64,000 bases of DNA from Dysgonomonas hofstadii (GTDB lineage: Bacteria > Bacteroidota > Bacteroidia > Bacteroidales > Dysgonomonadaceae). The position numbers and the translations under genes were made by a program. Below the pieces are notes generated by a model. The model saw only the letters and a program-made list of their open reading frames with translations, did no database searches and was not told the DNA's origin. Numbering within the stretch: the first letter of the stretch is position 1; each line of letters starts with the position of its first letter. Shown piece after piece: positions 18,062 through 26,957 of the stretch. The stretch spans positions 62,001 through 126,000 of the forward strand of contig NZ_JACIEP010000008.1 in assembly GCF_014196915.1 (NCBI RefSeq). Direction: 5' to 3'.

Positions 18062-18424
18062 TTATTGAGTTAAGAAAATAGCTTCTCTTACGGTTTTTAG
18101 CATGATCCGCATATCAGGTTCGTAGATTTCATCCTCCAATATGTTTTCATCTTCAATGCAATCTTTGAGAGATTTGGCACAAAATCTCCTCTGTCTTTCA
18201 AGGAGTTGTTCTATTTCCCCTGTCAATACTATAAGTTTTGTGCTGTCAACATCTTTTATTCCTGCTTTTTTAAGCATTTCCAATACAACATAGAACTTGT
18301 CTTTTTCTCTTTCCATTTTCAATCGAGCTTCTTCCCTATCAGCTTTCATCTTAGCCTTTATATCTTCCGGGAGGGCATCTTGTGCATCCTTATCGAATGT
18401 GATACATTTTATTTTCTTGTCCAT
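18062..18424 (-). CDS. Helical phage protein, 120 aa
   Basis: A highly charged, mostly helical protein with a predicted coiled-coil region around residues 18-85. No motif or membrane segment is seen. It lies two bases from the stop of the 147-aa gene and shares its operon. Function unknown. Confidence 0.5.
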   Translation of the reverse strand: MDKKIKCITFDKDAQDALPEDIKAKMKADREEARLKMEREKDKFYVVLEMLKKAGIKDVDSTKLIVLTGEIEQLLERQRRFCAKSLKDCIEDENILEDEIYEPDMRIMLKTVREAIFLTQ

Positions 18425-18426
18425 GG

Positions 18427-18870
18427 TTATAAAGTCTTTATATCTATTGCTAATCCTTGTCCTATTAGTCCGTGAATGTCAAAATGCCATTCGTAGAGCT
18501 TTTGGAAGAGTTCTATTTGGTGTGATGTATGCCATGCATCCCATCCGTCACTTGATTCAAAAGAATCATCTTTGTAGCTAAAATATGCCATCGATGGATG
18601 TGCAGTTATAGCTAAATTCCTACTTTCTTCTAATAACCAATCATAGTAAGGTAGTGCTATCTTTGCCAGTTCCACAATAGGTATCTTCCCATCTTCCAAG
18701 CATGGTTTGTATAGGGCGGACATCGGGCGGAGGATGGGCTTCCTTACTTCATTTTCTACTAATGTTGTATAATTTAATGTTGTCAAGCTAAGCGAGGTAC
18801 AATTTTCTTTAAACATTAATAAATTATACGGCAAATAGCCAGCTATATCTTTTAATTCTAATTTCCTCAT
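18427..18870 (-). CDS. Phage protein of unknown function, 147 aa
   Basis: The start overlaps the stop of the DUF5131 gene by 4 bases. The protein has a tryptophan and histidine-rich C-terminal third (DGWDAWHTSHQIELFQKLYEW) that may bind a small partner. Proteins of this kind occur in many Bacteroides prophages without known function. Confidence 0.5.
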   Translation of the reverse strand: MRKLELKDIAGYLPYNLLMFKENCTSLSLTTLNYTTLVENEVRKPILRPMSALYKPCLEDGKIPIVELAKIALPYYDWLLEESRNLAITAHPSMAYFSYKDDSFESSDGWDAWHTSHQIELFQKLYEWHFDIHGLIGQGLAIDIKTL

Positions 18871-19535
18871 TTCAGCAATCTATTAAGGTTTGATTTTTTA
18901 TTTATCTTAGTGAACTTCTGTAGTTCTCCAATCAGATCTACCACCTCGGCAGCTGTAGGCTCAGGCAGATTATTATGTCCGCTATCAGCCCCTACATTCA
19001 CCTGTTCGGGGTTGCACATCTTAATCAACCTCAGCATAGGGCTCATATCGAACTTCATAACCGGTTCGATGGTGACATAAGTCTTTGCATACTTACTCAG
19101 GTAAGCCATTGCTTCTACCCTGTAATATGGCAGAGGGCTATCCCGCATCACTGGATGAGGTCTGTTACTTTCTATCGTAGTACATACGACCGATCTTTTG
19201 AATACCGGATGTTCGATATATTTTATTATTCGCCCCGGGTTTTTCGACTGGAAGAGATAGCGGTTATCCGGGAAACTATCGCAATAGTCCAACGTTCTGA
19301 TTATCCACTCTTCTGGATGCTCATTCGCGAACAGATCATTACTGCTACCGACAAAAATAAAGTTGTCAGCGCCCAAGTCGGTTTTAAATTCCGACTCATC
19401 CAAACGGGGCGGGTTCAGTTTACCCCACCGCTTCATATAACAATACCCGCAGTTGTGCGGGCATTCTCCTTTTACTGTATTGAAAGTATGGGTAACAAAG
19501 TCGTACATGTTACCCTTCGATTCGTTTAGTGACAT
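18867..19535 (-). CDS. Radical SAM-like DUF5131 phage protein
   Basis: A 222-aa protein with CPHNCGYCYM (Cys25, Cys29, Cys32; CX3CX2C), the iron-sulfur cluster motif of radical SAM enzymes, and the DUF5131 (phage Gp37/Gp68-like) body: FVGSSNDLFA, YLFQSKNPGRI, YVTIEPVMKF and VNVGADSG. Family members are found in many phages and their substrate is unknown. It is coupled to the 147-aa gene. Confidence 0.8.
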   Translation of the reverse strand: MSLNESKGNMYDFVTHTFNTVKGECPHNCGYCYMKRWGKLNPPRLDESEFKTDLGADNFIFVGSSNDLFANEHPEEWIIRTLDYCDSFPDNRYLFQSKNPGRIIKYIEHPVFKRSVVCTTIESNRPHPVMRDSPLPYYRVEAMAYLSKYAKTYVTIEPVMKFDMSPMLRLIKMCNPEQVNVGADSGHNNLPEPTAAEVVDLIGELQKFTKINKKSNLNRLLK

Positions 19536-19595
19536 GATATATAATTTTCTTTGATTATTGTATATTTCAGTATATAATTCCGGACAAAAATTGTA

Positions 19596-19889
19596 TTATC
19601 CGTCCAGAACCCCCTCTCCAAAGATTGCAACAGGTAATTCCATATTCATAGTGAAAAAATCATGCTGTAAACCCATATATTCGGCTTCAGCCAGTTCCTC
19701 GGAATACATTTCCGTTACATCGGGATTCCACAACACACGCCCATCGGGTAACCGTTCCATCAATTCCATAAAAAACGCCAGCCTGTGACAATATTTGAAC
19801 ACATCCAGCGGCATGTCTTTAGTGGGAGTTATGACAACGGTTTCGATGGGTGTTGTCTTATCGAACAGATTAAGTTGAAAAGGATTCAT
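19596..19889 (-). CDS. Small phage protein with an N-terminal clamp-binding-type motif
   Basis: A 97-aa protein. Residues 5-9 are QLNLF, matching the consensus QL(S/D/N)LF used to bind the beta sliding clamp. The rest is a short helical domain with no family I know. The phage encodes its own clamp at 26958-28085, so binding to that or to the host clamp is plausible. The start at 19889 is one base after the stop of the upstream gene. Confidence 0.55.
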   Translation of the reverse strand: MNPFQLNLFDKTTPIETVVITPTKDMPLDVFKYCHRLAFFMELMERLPDGRVLWNPDVTEMYSEELAEAEYMGLQHDFFTMNMELPVAIFGEGVLDG

Positions 19890-19890
19890 A

Positions 19891-20289
19891 TTACTTCAAA
19901 AGTTGAAGAGTCTGAACCTTTACTTTCTCCAGATCGATAATAGATTTTACCGTTTCGTTGATAGCTTCGGCTTTCGGAATATACTTGTCGTCTTTTTCTA
20001 TCTTTTGAATAGTATCAAGTAGTGTATTCTGAAGAGTTGCATACATGGAGTTGCTTTGTACAACCATATCCAAAAGAGTAGGATTTTTAACCAATCCGTT
20101 AGTGTTGAGAAGCACAAAATATTCCAGCTCCTGATCGATATCCGCTAGGGATATTTTTATGTCCCCAGTATCTGTTTTGAGAATACCGAAGCTTTCACTC
20201 TCTATTACATCATGTACAGTCATTCTTCCTACACCTTCGTATCTGTACACATTACCTATCATTGTTCTTAATCTGTCGATCGCTTCCAT
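19891..20289 (-). CDS. Phage protein of unknown function, 132 aa
   Basis: The N-terminal 55 residues look like a small beta-barrel (GNVYRYEGVGRMTVHDVIES) and the C-terminal half is a long helix with a coiled-coil tendency. The start overlaps the HNH gene by 38 bases. Function unknown. Confidence 0.5.
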   Translation of the reverse strand: MEAIDRLRTMIGNVYRYEGVGRMTVHDVIESESFGILKTDTGDIKISLADIDQELEYFVLLNTNGLVKNPTLLDMVVQSNSMYATLQNTLLDTIQKIEKDDKYIPKAEAINETVKSIIDLEKVKVQTLQLLK

Positions 20290-21139
20290 TTTTTTCTTTT
20301 ATTTTTCTGGTTAATAACATTTGAGCCCGTTTCAATTCAATTAATTCGGGATGAGATTCGACTATTGCTGTTCTTTGCTCCTTGGTTGATTTTTGTCCAA
20401 GCATACAAAAAGCTACAAAGCCATCTGCTAGATTTATAGTTCCGGAATTACGCAGTTGTATCTCTCTGTCTGTAATACATTCCAAATTTTCTAATACACA
20501 ATTAAGCGTATTACCATCTTTGAAAACAATATTGTAACCTTTGGGTACTTTTCCGTAAGCCTGTTCCCACAGGTAACGATGATAATGTCTGAACTTTCCA
20601 TCTATTTTTATGTGTTTGATCATCCGTCCATAATGCTTCCATACCCTTATGGTTCCATCGGGTGCTATGGGTTTTATTCCCAGAGTATAAACATTGTCTT
20701 TTTTACTCCAGGCGGGAGTAAGCCCTATCTGAATATTTCTTCTACGGATATAATTATATTCATCCTCAGCTCGTTTCAATCCTAGCAAAGTCATTTTCTT
20801 TTCGATGTGCTTTTTCTTAAAGGTTCGGAATACCTTTTCGCCATCGATAACACGAAATGTACGTTTGAACTTATTAAGCTCAATAGCCAGCTCCTTGTCA
20901 CCTTTCGTTTGGTAATTATCAATGAGGTATTGAATATCCTCTTTACACCATCGAATCTGAACCTGCTTAGCCAGTTTCATACGGATACATTGATGTCGTA
21001 AGGCTTGAACTGTTGCCGATTGGTTTAATTGCTTCACTGCTTCGAACAATTCTTTCCACGTTTTACGGTAGTAATTACTCCGGATGAATTCTAATTGTTC
21101 CTCTGACCATAAAACAGGTATCTTAGGTTTAGATTTCAT
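20252..21139 (-). CDS. HNH endonuclease with N-terminal DNA-binding repeats
   Basis: A 295-aa protein. The N-terminal 130 residues contain two helix-turn-helix-like repeats, each with a WSEEQLEF- or WCKEDIQYL-type opening. Residues about 185-225 hold an HNH_3-type core (YHRYLWEQAYGKVPKGYNI, then FKDGNTLNCVLENLE). This resembles phage-borne homing-type nucleases, though no interrupted gene lies beside it. It overlaps the next gene by 38 bases, which a mobile insertion would not normally do, so it is probably a stable part of the operon. Confidence 0.8.
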   Translation of the reverse strand: MKSKPKIPVLWSEEQLEFIRSNYYRKTWKELFEAVKQLNQSATVQALRHQCIRMKLAKQVQIRWCKEDIQYLIDNYQTKGDKELAIELNKFKRTFRVIDGEKVFRTFKKKHIEKKMTLLGLKRAEDEYNYIRRRNIQIGLTPAWSKKDNVYTLGIKPIAPDGTIRVWKHYGRMIKHIKIDGKFRHYHRYLWEQAYGKVPKGYNIVFKDGNTLNCVLENLECITDREIQLRNSGTINLADGFVAFCMLGQKSTKEQRTAIVESHPELIELKRAQMLLTRKIKEKNGSDRQIKNNDR

Positions 21140-21145
21140 CGTACA

Positions 21146-21904
21146 TCAATTAAGCTGTTGTAACAATCCACGAAAATTTACCCTCTCATGTATCATTTTC
21201 ATTCGTCCCTGGCTTAAATTTTCTTTGGAAGAATTTTTCAGGCATTCCTTTTCTGATTTCTTATGCAGTATAGTGTAAAGAGGAAGAGCTTTTATAAAAT
21301 TATCCTTCCGAGTATACTTTATCAGGCAATCAGGACAAATGCAATCGAGTTTTACATCATCATAATCTATGCCGAGCATTTTCCCGACTTTGGAAATATC
21401 CATACCAGATACTTTTTCCAAAGCATTATCGAAGAATGCATCAAAGCCGGTCACACAATCACCGTAATAAAAAGGATATTCGAGTATTTTATATAATCCC
21501 GGCTCTTTGTGAACGATTTTTGATATTTCTTTTGTGATAAAGAAATGTTCTGTCATTTCATCATTATCATAAGAATCTTCACAGATTGGGCACGATGTCC
21601 TAAATTTATCATCGTAACAATCATCACATAAGAGGTCTTGATATTCTTTGTGATAATTGGGATATCCACCCCATTCAAAAACGCCTTTCCCGCAGTTCTC
21701 GCATTCGAAATCCTTTTCCCGATCGGATCGGAACTGGTCCCACCCTTTCTGTGAATATGAATAAAAAGCAAAAGTGTTCTTTTTTATATATACTCTCCAT
21801 GAATAGTGTTTTTTGTAATAGCGGCGCCAATCTTCCTTACTCGTTCCACTTCTGAAATATTTAAGGGTTTTCTTTGTTTTCCGTGGTAATCTAAATTTCC
21901 TCAT
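21146..21904 (-). CDS. Zinc-ribbon-type phage protein
   Basis: About 252 aa. Two Cys pairs in CENCGKG and CDDC are followed by CPICEDSY, and a further pair lies in CICPDC near residue 205, so several structural zinc sites are likely. An AGGAGG sequence at 21911-21916 lies 6 bases before the ATG at 21904. This decides the start against the in-frame ATG at 21925. Such strong Shine-Dalgarno sites are rare in this window. Function unknown. Confidence 0.6.
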   Translation of the reverse strand: MRKFRLPRKTKKTLKYFRSGTSKEDWRRYYKKHYSWRVYIKKNTFAFYSYSQKGWDQFRSDREKDFECENCGKGVFEWGGYPNYHKEYQDLLCDDCYDDKFRTSCPICEDSYDNDEMTEHFFITKEISKIVHKEPGLYKILEYPFYYGDCVTGFDAFFDNALEKVSGMDISKVGKMLGIDYDDVKLDCICPDCLIKYTRKDNFIKALPLYTILHKKSEKECLKNSSKENLSQGRMKMIHERVNFRGLLQQLN

Positions 21905-22070
21905 AACAGACCTCCTTTTCTTCATACGTCAAACTGACCTGTCCTACACGAACGTCGTTATTTTTTGCCACTTCCTGCCGATAGCTTTTAAGGCAGTTTG
22001 TACGGTGGTTAACTCTCACATTCCCCTTTCCGCGGATGTGAATTACTGTGATTCGATATTTTTCAAACAT
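21891..22070 (-). CDS. Small basic phage protein, 59 aa
   Basis: The ATG at 22070 follows an A-rich leader and a TAACGCAAT motif. It avoids the 44-base overlap that the longer frame from 22133 would need. The protein (FEKYRITVIHIRGKGNVRV) is a short basic beta-type domain with C-terminal acidic residues. Its end overlaps the zinc-ribbon gene. Function unknown. Confidence 0.5.
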   Translation of the reverse strand: MFEKYRITVIHIRGKGNVRVNHRTNCLKSYRQEVAKNNDVRVGQVSLTYEEKEVCYEEI

Positions 22071-22089
22071 AATTTTTTGTTTTATTGCG

Positions 22090-22743
22090 TTACAAAATGT
22101 CTTTAAACCTTTTAATTCGTTGTTTCTTTTCATCTAATTCCTGAGCTGCTGCAACTTCGTTTTGTTGTCGTGTTTCCTCAAGCATTTTTTTGAGGTTCGG
22201 CATCTTATCAACATTCTGCATCAGGGCAACACCCAACGATTGTAGATTAGGAAACGGTTTTTGCATTTCTGCATTTGCTTTATACATAGCAGATCTTCTC
22301 TCTTTTACATACTCCGAAAAACAGTTTAGTATAAATTCCCCAGACAGATTGTTATAGAGAGGACCATATCCACCCATCTTGATGCGGGAGATAACCAGCG
22401 TAAGCTCGGCTATATTCAGGTACGACCACCGTTTAACTATCCAAAAGGATATTTCTTTTATCTGTTCCTTTGTAAGATGTTGTGATACATTCACGAAAAT
22501 ATTCAGCGTGGCCAGATGAACAGATATAAAGTCTGAAGGGCAATCTTTGCTATACCAGCTCGCCAGTTCCGAAAAAGTGACAGCCTGGCTATTGATACAA
22601 TGCTCAGCTAATTCGAAATCGCCATATTTATCCATACATACAGTCGGATTTACTTTTGTGATAAACTCGATAGCCTTGTTGTATTTCGCCAGTACCAGTT
22701 CCTTTCTCTTCTCGGGTATCATTAATTCATTTCTATTGTCCAT
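22090..22743 (-). CDS. Phage replication-associated protein, DUF6633-like
   Basis: A 217-aa helical protein with the stretch GGYGPLYNNLSGEFILNCF near residue 125, which I associate with DUF6633-type proteins next to replication initiators in Bacteroidota phages. It overlaps the wHTH replication protein by 11 bases. A helicase loader-like role is possible from position. No Walker motif is present, so it is not an ATPase loader. Confidence 0.55.
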   Translation of the reverse strand: MDNRNELMIPEKRKELVLAKYNKAIEFITKVNPTVCMDKYGDFELAEHCINSQAVTFSELASWYSKDCPSDFISVHLATLNIFVNVSQHLTKEQIKEISFWIVKRWSYLNIAELTLVISRIKMGGYGPLYNNLSGEFILNCFSEYVKERRSAMYKANAEMQKPFPNLQSLGVALMQNVDKMPNLKKMLEETRQQNEVAAAQELDEKKQRIKRFKDIL

Positions 22744-23620
22744 ATTTCACACTTAGTTCTTCTGCTATAGCTACAGCTGTCCCCATGGCAGTTTGTTTGT
22801 TTAATGATGTGGAATTATTATTCTTATATACTTTATTGAAGCTTTGGTCTAAAGCTTTCTTGAAAGTACTTACCCAGTCAATTTTGGCACTCTTGGAAGA
22901 TTTTTTATTCTTCCATCCTGCTTCCGTACCCCAAAAGTCGCGATGGGCTTTTTCAAGGGAGAGAACAATATCCATGTTAGGATGATAACGTTCCCTGTCT
23001 TTGATAAAGTCCTGATTTTGGATGAGATTATTATAGACAGCCGTTTCTTCCTCGAGGTAAATATCAAATGAGTCGCGCCACGTTTTTTCTGTTTTCTCTT
23101 TCTCTTTTTCCCCCATACCCCCTTTATTACTATCTCTTTCATTACCCATACTATTACTATTACCTATACTATAGCCCCTTTGAAGGGGCTTTGAAGGGGC
23201 TTTAAAAAAATCTTCAACAGTTTGAAAACCAAATAAATCTGATTTATCGTTTAGTCGTTTAATAATTCCCTTATGCGCCATATTACTTTCGTTCAATGGC
23301 AGGTTGTTTTGGTTTTTGATAAAATTCCGGATGAATATGAACTTGCCATCATTAGAATACAGAATGCGGGGGGCAGGGGCTTCCTCTCTCGATGCTTTCT
23401 TTATCTCCTGTTTATCGTCCGGACATAACTCTACAAATGCTTTCTCTATGGACTTCCTATCAGTGCCAAGCTCAAAGGCTATAGTCTTGATGTTAACTTC
23501 CAAAAAGCCGGCTATGTCGCATTGATCGCACAGGTACATAAATAGGAGCTTCGATAAAGGACTCAACTCACTGAACCAATTATCTACCCACTTATCTGTA
23601 TTAGTATATCTGTTAGCCAT
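22733..23620 (-). CDS. Phage replication initiator-like winged-helix protein
   Basis: A 295-aa protein starting with an O-protein/DnaD-type winged helix (DKWVDNWFSELSPLSKLLFM, then LCDQCDIAGFLEVN). A low-complexity linker rich in Gly, Ser, Asn and Lys spans about residues 150-185, and a C-terminal helical domain follows. The pattern is a replication origin-binding N-domain joined to a helicase-recruiting C-domain. It follows the PRTRC block and precedes the DUF6633-like gene. Confidence 0.7.
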   Translation of the reverse strand: MANRYTNTDKWVDNWFSELSPLSKLLFMYLCDQCDIAGFLEVNIKTIAFELGTDRKSIEKAFVELCPDDKQEIKKASREEAPAPRILYSNDGKFIFIRNFIKNQNNLPLNESNMAHKGIIKRLNDKSDLFGFQTVEDFFKAPSKPLQRGYSIGNSNSMGNERDSNKGGMGEKEKEKTEKTWRDSFDIYLEEETAVYNNLIQNQDFIKDRERYHPNMDIVLSLEKAHRDFWGTEAGWKNKKSSKSAKIDWVSTFKKALDQSFNKVYKNNNSTSLNKQTAMGTAVAIAEELSVKYGQ

Positions 23621-23638
23621 ATTTTTTATTAATTATTA

Positions 23639-24424
23639 TCATACAGGAATGGGGTTTACATTCATTGTCTGTAAATTGAGGTATAGGCCCGAATAATCGA
23701 CCATACCCTCACGGAATAATTTCCAAAGAAGGTTACATCCGAGCTGTGCAAGCGTCGAATTGATAAACATATCTTGTTTGCTTATCGCTTCGGCCAGGGA
23801 ACACGACGGTCCCGAATCTTCCTCTTTTACTTTCTGCAGGGAAAACCGCTTTGTAACAAGGGGAAGGCTTGCCACAGTTTCTGTTTGTTCAGATGTTGGT
23901 TGTTTTATATCCGTAACTGTACCTAAGATAACCTGACCGGAGTTTACTGTATTACCAAAGTCCAGCCAGTAATAAGGCTGTATAAAAGGCGGATAGAAAT
24001 GAGATCTCAATGTTGTTAAATACTTCGATATCTCAAGGCGGGATTTTACATTATCCACACAGGTTATAATGATATTGCTATGATTTTTACTGTCATACTT
24101 CTTATCTATAGCTTTCCATGCTGTTCCATAGAACCTGTTAATGCGTGTCACCAGTGCGATCGCTTTATTTAGTCCTATTTCTGTTTCACTGAAAAGCTGG
24201 CGCCCAATATTGGCATGAGTAACAATATCATCATCATAGGCAATAACATGTAAGCCAGGATGTCCTAAACTCATCAGACCCTGATTCATTCTAGCTAGAC
24301 AGCTGAGAACCTGCGAACCAGTACCCCCGCATCCGACAACTGCAACAGTGACCTGATGGGTAGGATTGATAATATAATTCTCTGCAAAATGTCGTCTTTG
24401 TTTATTTGTCAGATTCTTTTTCAT
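23639..24424 (-). CDS. PRTRC system ThiF-family (E1-like) protein
   Basis: A 261-aa Rossmann-type adenylating protein. VAVVGCGGTGS at about residues 28-38 is the nucleotide loop, YDDD near residue 64 binds the substrate side, and TCVDN near residue 121 is conserved in E1-like enzymes. PSCS near residue 213 offers a candidate thioester cysteine. E1-like proteins adenylate the C-terminus of ubiquitin-like proteins. Here the four partner genes of a PRTRC cassette lie immediately upstream, with a 23-base overlap to protein B. Confidence 0.85.
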   Translation of the reverse strand: MKKNLTNKQRRHFAENYIINPTHQVTVAVVGCGGTGSQVLSCLARMNQGLMSLGHPGLHVIAYDDDIVTHANIGRQLFSETEIGLNKAIALVTRINRFYGTAWKAIDKKYDSKNHSNIIITCVDNVKSRLEISKYLTTLRSHFYPPFIQPYYWLDFGNTVNSGQVILGTVTDIKQPTSEQTETVASLPLVTKRFSLQKVKEEDSGPSCSLAEAISKQDMFINSTLAQLGCNLLWKLFREGMVDYSGLYLNLQTMNVNPIPV

Positions 24425-25097
24425 TTAATAAATCTTTTAGGGTTATATCACTCAATAGCAATACTTCTTCGTCAAATTTCTCTTTCGATTTCTTAGTAAC
24501 CAGTACAAGGTTTCCCTTTATAGGATTTCTCCCCAGATGTGAGAACTCGGTAAGCCAGAACTTATCTTCCCAATATTTAAAGAAATCATTGAAAGATGGA
24601 TTACTTGGATATGTTACCTCAGCTCTACCAATGCAAACTGCAGCATCTGTTACATTGAAATAAGGCGCTTTGAATAATTGGTTTTTAGGTTTCTTTCCCT
24701 TAAAAGCATACACATTCAGCTTTTCCCCATTGACAACATAGATGATCCCCGGAACACAATACTCTCCATCTTCAATATTCAGGCTCTGGGTAAAATACAT
24801 CATCCGTTTTCGTGGCGGGTTATACCAGATGTATTTTTGATGTCCTACCCGATTATCGAAGTATAAAAGATTGGAAGGTGTGCAACCGTGTGGCTCCATA
24901 CTGAATTCCACACTGAAACTACTTGCGATCTCTGATATACATTCGACAGTAAGCGGAGAACCTACCCCCATAACATAACCCTCATCTCTTTTATTAATGG
25001 AATGTGATTCGAAATAGTAATCTTCCTGATTCTTATAGCCTACGATCGACACAAAGGGCTTTAACTCCCTGTAAATCTTATCGTCAATTCTTCTCAT
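24402..25097 (-). CDS. PRTRC system protein B (prokaryotic E2-like)
   Basis: A 231-aa protein with the PRTRC-B pattern: YIWYNPPRKRMMYFTQ, GEKLNVYAFKGKKP and VCIGRAEV in order. Pfam places this family near prokaryotic E2-like proteins (Prok-E2_D); this is from memory. It overlaps its neighbours on both sides, so it is strictly coupled to protein F and ThiF. Confidence 0.8.
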   Translation of the reverse strand: MRRIDDKIYRELKPFVSIVGYKNQEDYYFESHSINKRDEGYVMGVGSPLTVECISEIASSFSVEFSMEPHGCTPSNLLYFDNRVGHQKYIWYNPPRKRMMYFTQSLNIEDGEYCVPGIIYVVNGEKLNVYAFKGKKPKNQLFKAPYFNVTDAAVCIGRAEVTYPSNPSFNDFFKYWEDKFWLTEFSHLGRNPIKGNLVLVTKKSKEKFDEEVLLLSDITLKDLLNEKESDK

Positions 25098-26250
25098 GGA
25101 TGTCTAATACTGATATTAATAAATCTTTTTTCTCGTAGTCCTCAAAAGCTGATATCAAATCTTCTAGCCACCAAAAGAACAATTCAGGTGAACGGGGAAG
25201 AAGTGGTTTATCCTGGTCTGGCGTTACAATTATTTCTGTTGAAGGTATGTGATCCATATAAATCTCAAATGCAGATGAATATAAAGCCTGTTCAATATTT
25301 TGTTCCAGAAATTCAGTGAGCTTGTCCTGAGTGTCATATACAAAGCGGAATAACTGATTCATTTCAAAAATCTCGTAGCCGTCATGATCATACTCTCCGT
25401 CCTCATTCATTTCCTGATCTTCATACATTTGGTCATAAGCATGGAGCATGTGCTTCTGTACATAAGTGTTTTCAAGAAGTGGAATACCTCTTTCGATCAG
25501 GATTAGTATTTTCTTTTCGGCTTCGTTTTTTGGCTTGAAGTTTTTGAGAGATTTTTTAAGCTTTTCGGTGTCACTTTTTTCTTTATCCAGATATTTGAAA
25601 AGCATATCAATCTTTCCACCCTCTTTGCATCCTTCATACAATTGCATAAGCTCTTTATCATCCTCAGAAATATCTTTTAAATTAATCCCATTTTTACAAT
25701 GCCATTCGCACTCTTCAACAAATCTGAGATAGTCCCACTCTTCAGATAGAACTGCAGCACCGTAAGATTTTAAACAGAGGAGTAAATGGGTGATAATCTT
25801 TTTGAATTTTCCTTTTGCCTTATGTAAGATATTACACGGTATATAATACCTCTTATCCATGAAGAAATTAGTATCAAAATAGATATAGAATGACGGTAAG
25901 CCTTCATGATCAACGATTGTCATGTCCTGCCGATCTTCCAATATCCCTTTCATGTAACTTAGCAGATTCCTAATATCATGATCTTTCGGTGGTGGGTTAG
26001 AACTGCCTACAAGCTTAGAATAATTCTCTGCCGACTGATACAGATATTCGTAACTATCGAAAGTAAATACCGGTAGAACTGCCCCCGCAGTTTTAGTAGT
26101 AAAAACGGTCTTTAGAAAACAATATCCTGTTTCAATCCTTTTGGAAGAACCCGCTTGTAGTTCTTCACCCCTTGGGAGATATCCCCCCTCTCGATTTCCC
26201 GAGAGAGGATATTTCCCAATGCTTTGTATGTTATGGTTAGTCGCTGACAT
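25084..26250 (-). CDS. PRTRC system protein F
   Basis: A 388-aa acidic, largely helical protein between proteins C and B of the cassette, matching the size and place of PRTRC protein F. An internal very acidic patch lies around residues 275-297 (YEDQEMNEDGEYDHDGYEI). Its biochemical role is unknown in any PRTRC system. The assignment relies on the cassette order C-F-B-ThiF. Confidence 0.75.
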   Translation of the reverse strand: MSATNHNIQSIGKYPLSGNREGGYLPRGEELQAGSSKRIETGYCFLKTVFTTKTAGAVLPVFTFDSYEYLYQSAENYSKLVGSSNPPPKDHDIRNLLSYMKGILEDRQDMTIVDHEGLPSFYIYFDTNFFMDKRYYIPCNILHKAKGKFKKIITHLLLCLKSYGAAVLSEEWDYLRFVEECEWHCKNGINLKDISEDDKELMQLYEGCKEGGKIDMLFKYLDKEKSDTEKLKKSLKNFKPKNEAEKKILILIERGIPLLENTYVQKHMLHAYDQMYEDQEMNEDGEYDHDGYEIFEMNQLFRFVYDTQDKLTEFLEQNIEQALYSSAFEIYMDHIPSTEIIVTPDQDKPLLPRSPELFFWWLEDLISAFEDYEKKDLLISVLDIHEKN

Positions 26251-26254
26251 TTTT

Positions 26255-26470
26255 TCATCCTTTCGTTCCTACAGTCGTTTTGAACTTGTAAATCATCTTA
26301 TCATTTTCGACAGTGGGCCCGTGTACCGTGGCTGTTGTCAGTTCGGAGTGCTGCGATGAATAATGGTTCATCACTTGATCGGGTGTCATGGCAGGGTTAG
26401 GATCCTGCAATACTGTTCTTGATTTCTCAATGATGAACTCACGTATGAGTTCTTTTGTATTTAGTGCCAT
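26255..26470 (-). CDS. PRTRC system protein C (ubiquitin-like)
   Basis: A 71-aa small protein with PRTRC-C features: DPNPAMTPDQVMNHYSSQ and a C-terminal strand FKTTVGTKG. This family (Prok_Ub) is described as ubiquitin-like, and this copy ends in a Gly. The E1-like ThiF protein would be its natural partner. It lies 5 bases after protein E. Confidence 0.75.
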   Translation of the reverse strand: MALNTKELIREFIIEKSRTVLQDPNPAMTPDQVMNHYSSQHSELTTATVHGPTVENDKMIYKFKTTVGTKG

Positions 26471-26475
26471 AATTA

Positions 26476-26946
26476 TTAAAATAAGCTGGTTTGACTTAAT
26501 GAGTTGGTTAGTTCATCCACCTTGCGGGATGCTTTAGAGTGTTTCGGTTCTTTTTCCAGAACCTTTTTATACTCGGCCAATGCTTCTGATAGCTTGCCGT
26601 CTGTTTCGTACTTCTCAGCGTCTTTAATCATTTTTCCAATGATATCGCTAACCTCTTTAGCTGCTTTTGTGCTGCCAGCTGCCGCTTCGACTCCTTTCTC
26701 ATATTCAGCGATATTGGATATGATTCCGCCCGATAATTGAAGTGGTCTGGTTATCTCACTGACGAATCCCTCGTCAAGTTCCTCAGCTGTACCGGTAAGG
26801 GTTAGTGGTTTGATTTTCTTTACAGCATCGTCTTTGACGCCATTATCGAGGTGCAATACTGTGACAGTCATATTGACGCCTGTCTTGTGGATGGTGATTG
26901 ATACCGATTGTCCGGCAGCAATCATTTCGTTTATCTCTTTAAACAT
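26476..26946 (-). CDS. PRTRC system protein E with C-terminal clamp-binding-type motif
   Basis: A 156-aa protein. The N-terminal part (SVSITIHKTGVNMTVTVL) fits PRTRC-E, and the C-terminal half is a TPR-like helical segment. The last five residues are QTSLF, close to the QLSLF consensus for beta-clamp binding. The phage clamp gene lies 11 bases upstream, so a link between the cassette and the replication clamp is suggested. The binding itself is inferred. Confidence 0.75.
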   Translation of the reverse strand: MFKEINEMIAAGQSVSITIHKTGVNMTVTVLHLDNGVKDDAVKKIKPLTLTGTAEELDEGFVSEITRPLQLSGGIISNIAEYEKGVEAAAGSTKAAKEVSDIIGKMIKDAEKYETDGKLSEALAEYKKVLEKEPKHSKASRKVDELTNSLSQTSLF

Positions 26947-26957
26947 GATTATGAAAT

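Noticed and set aside
22870-23142. 90-aa Lys-rich frame inside the replication protein gene
   Set aside because: It lies in another frame of the 295-aa replication gene and has no start context or recognisable domain.
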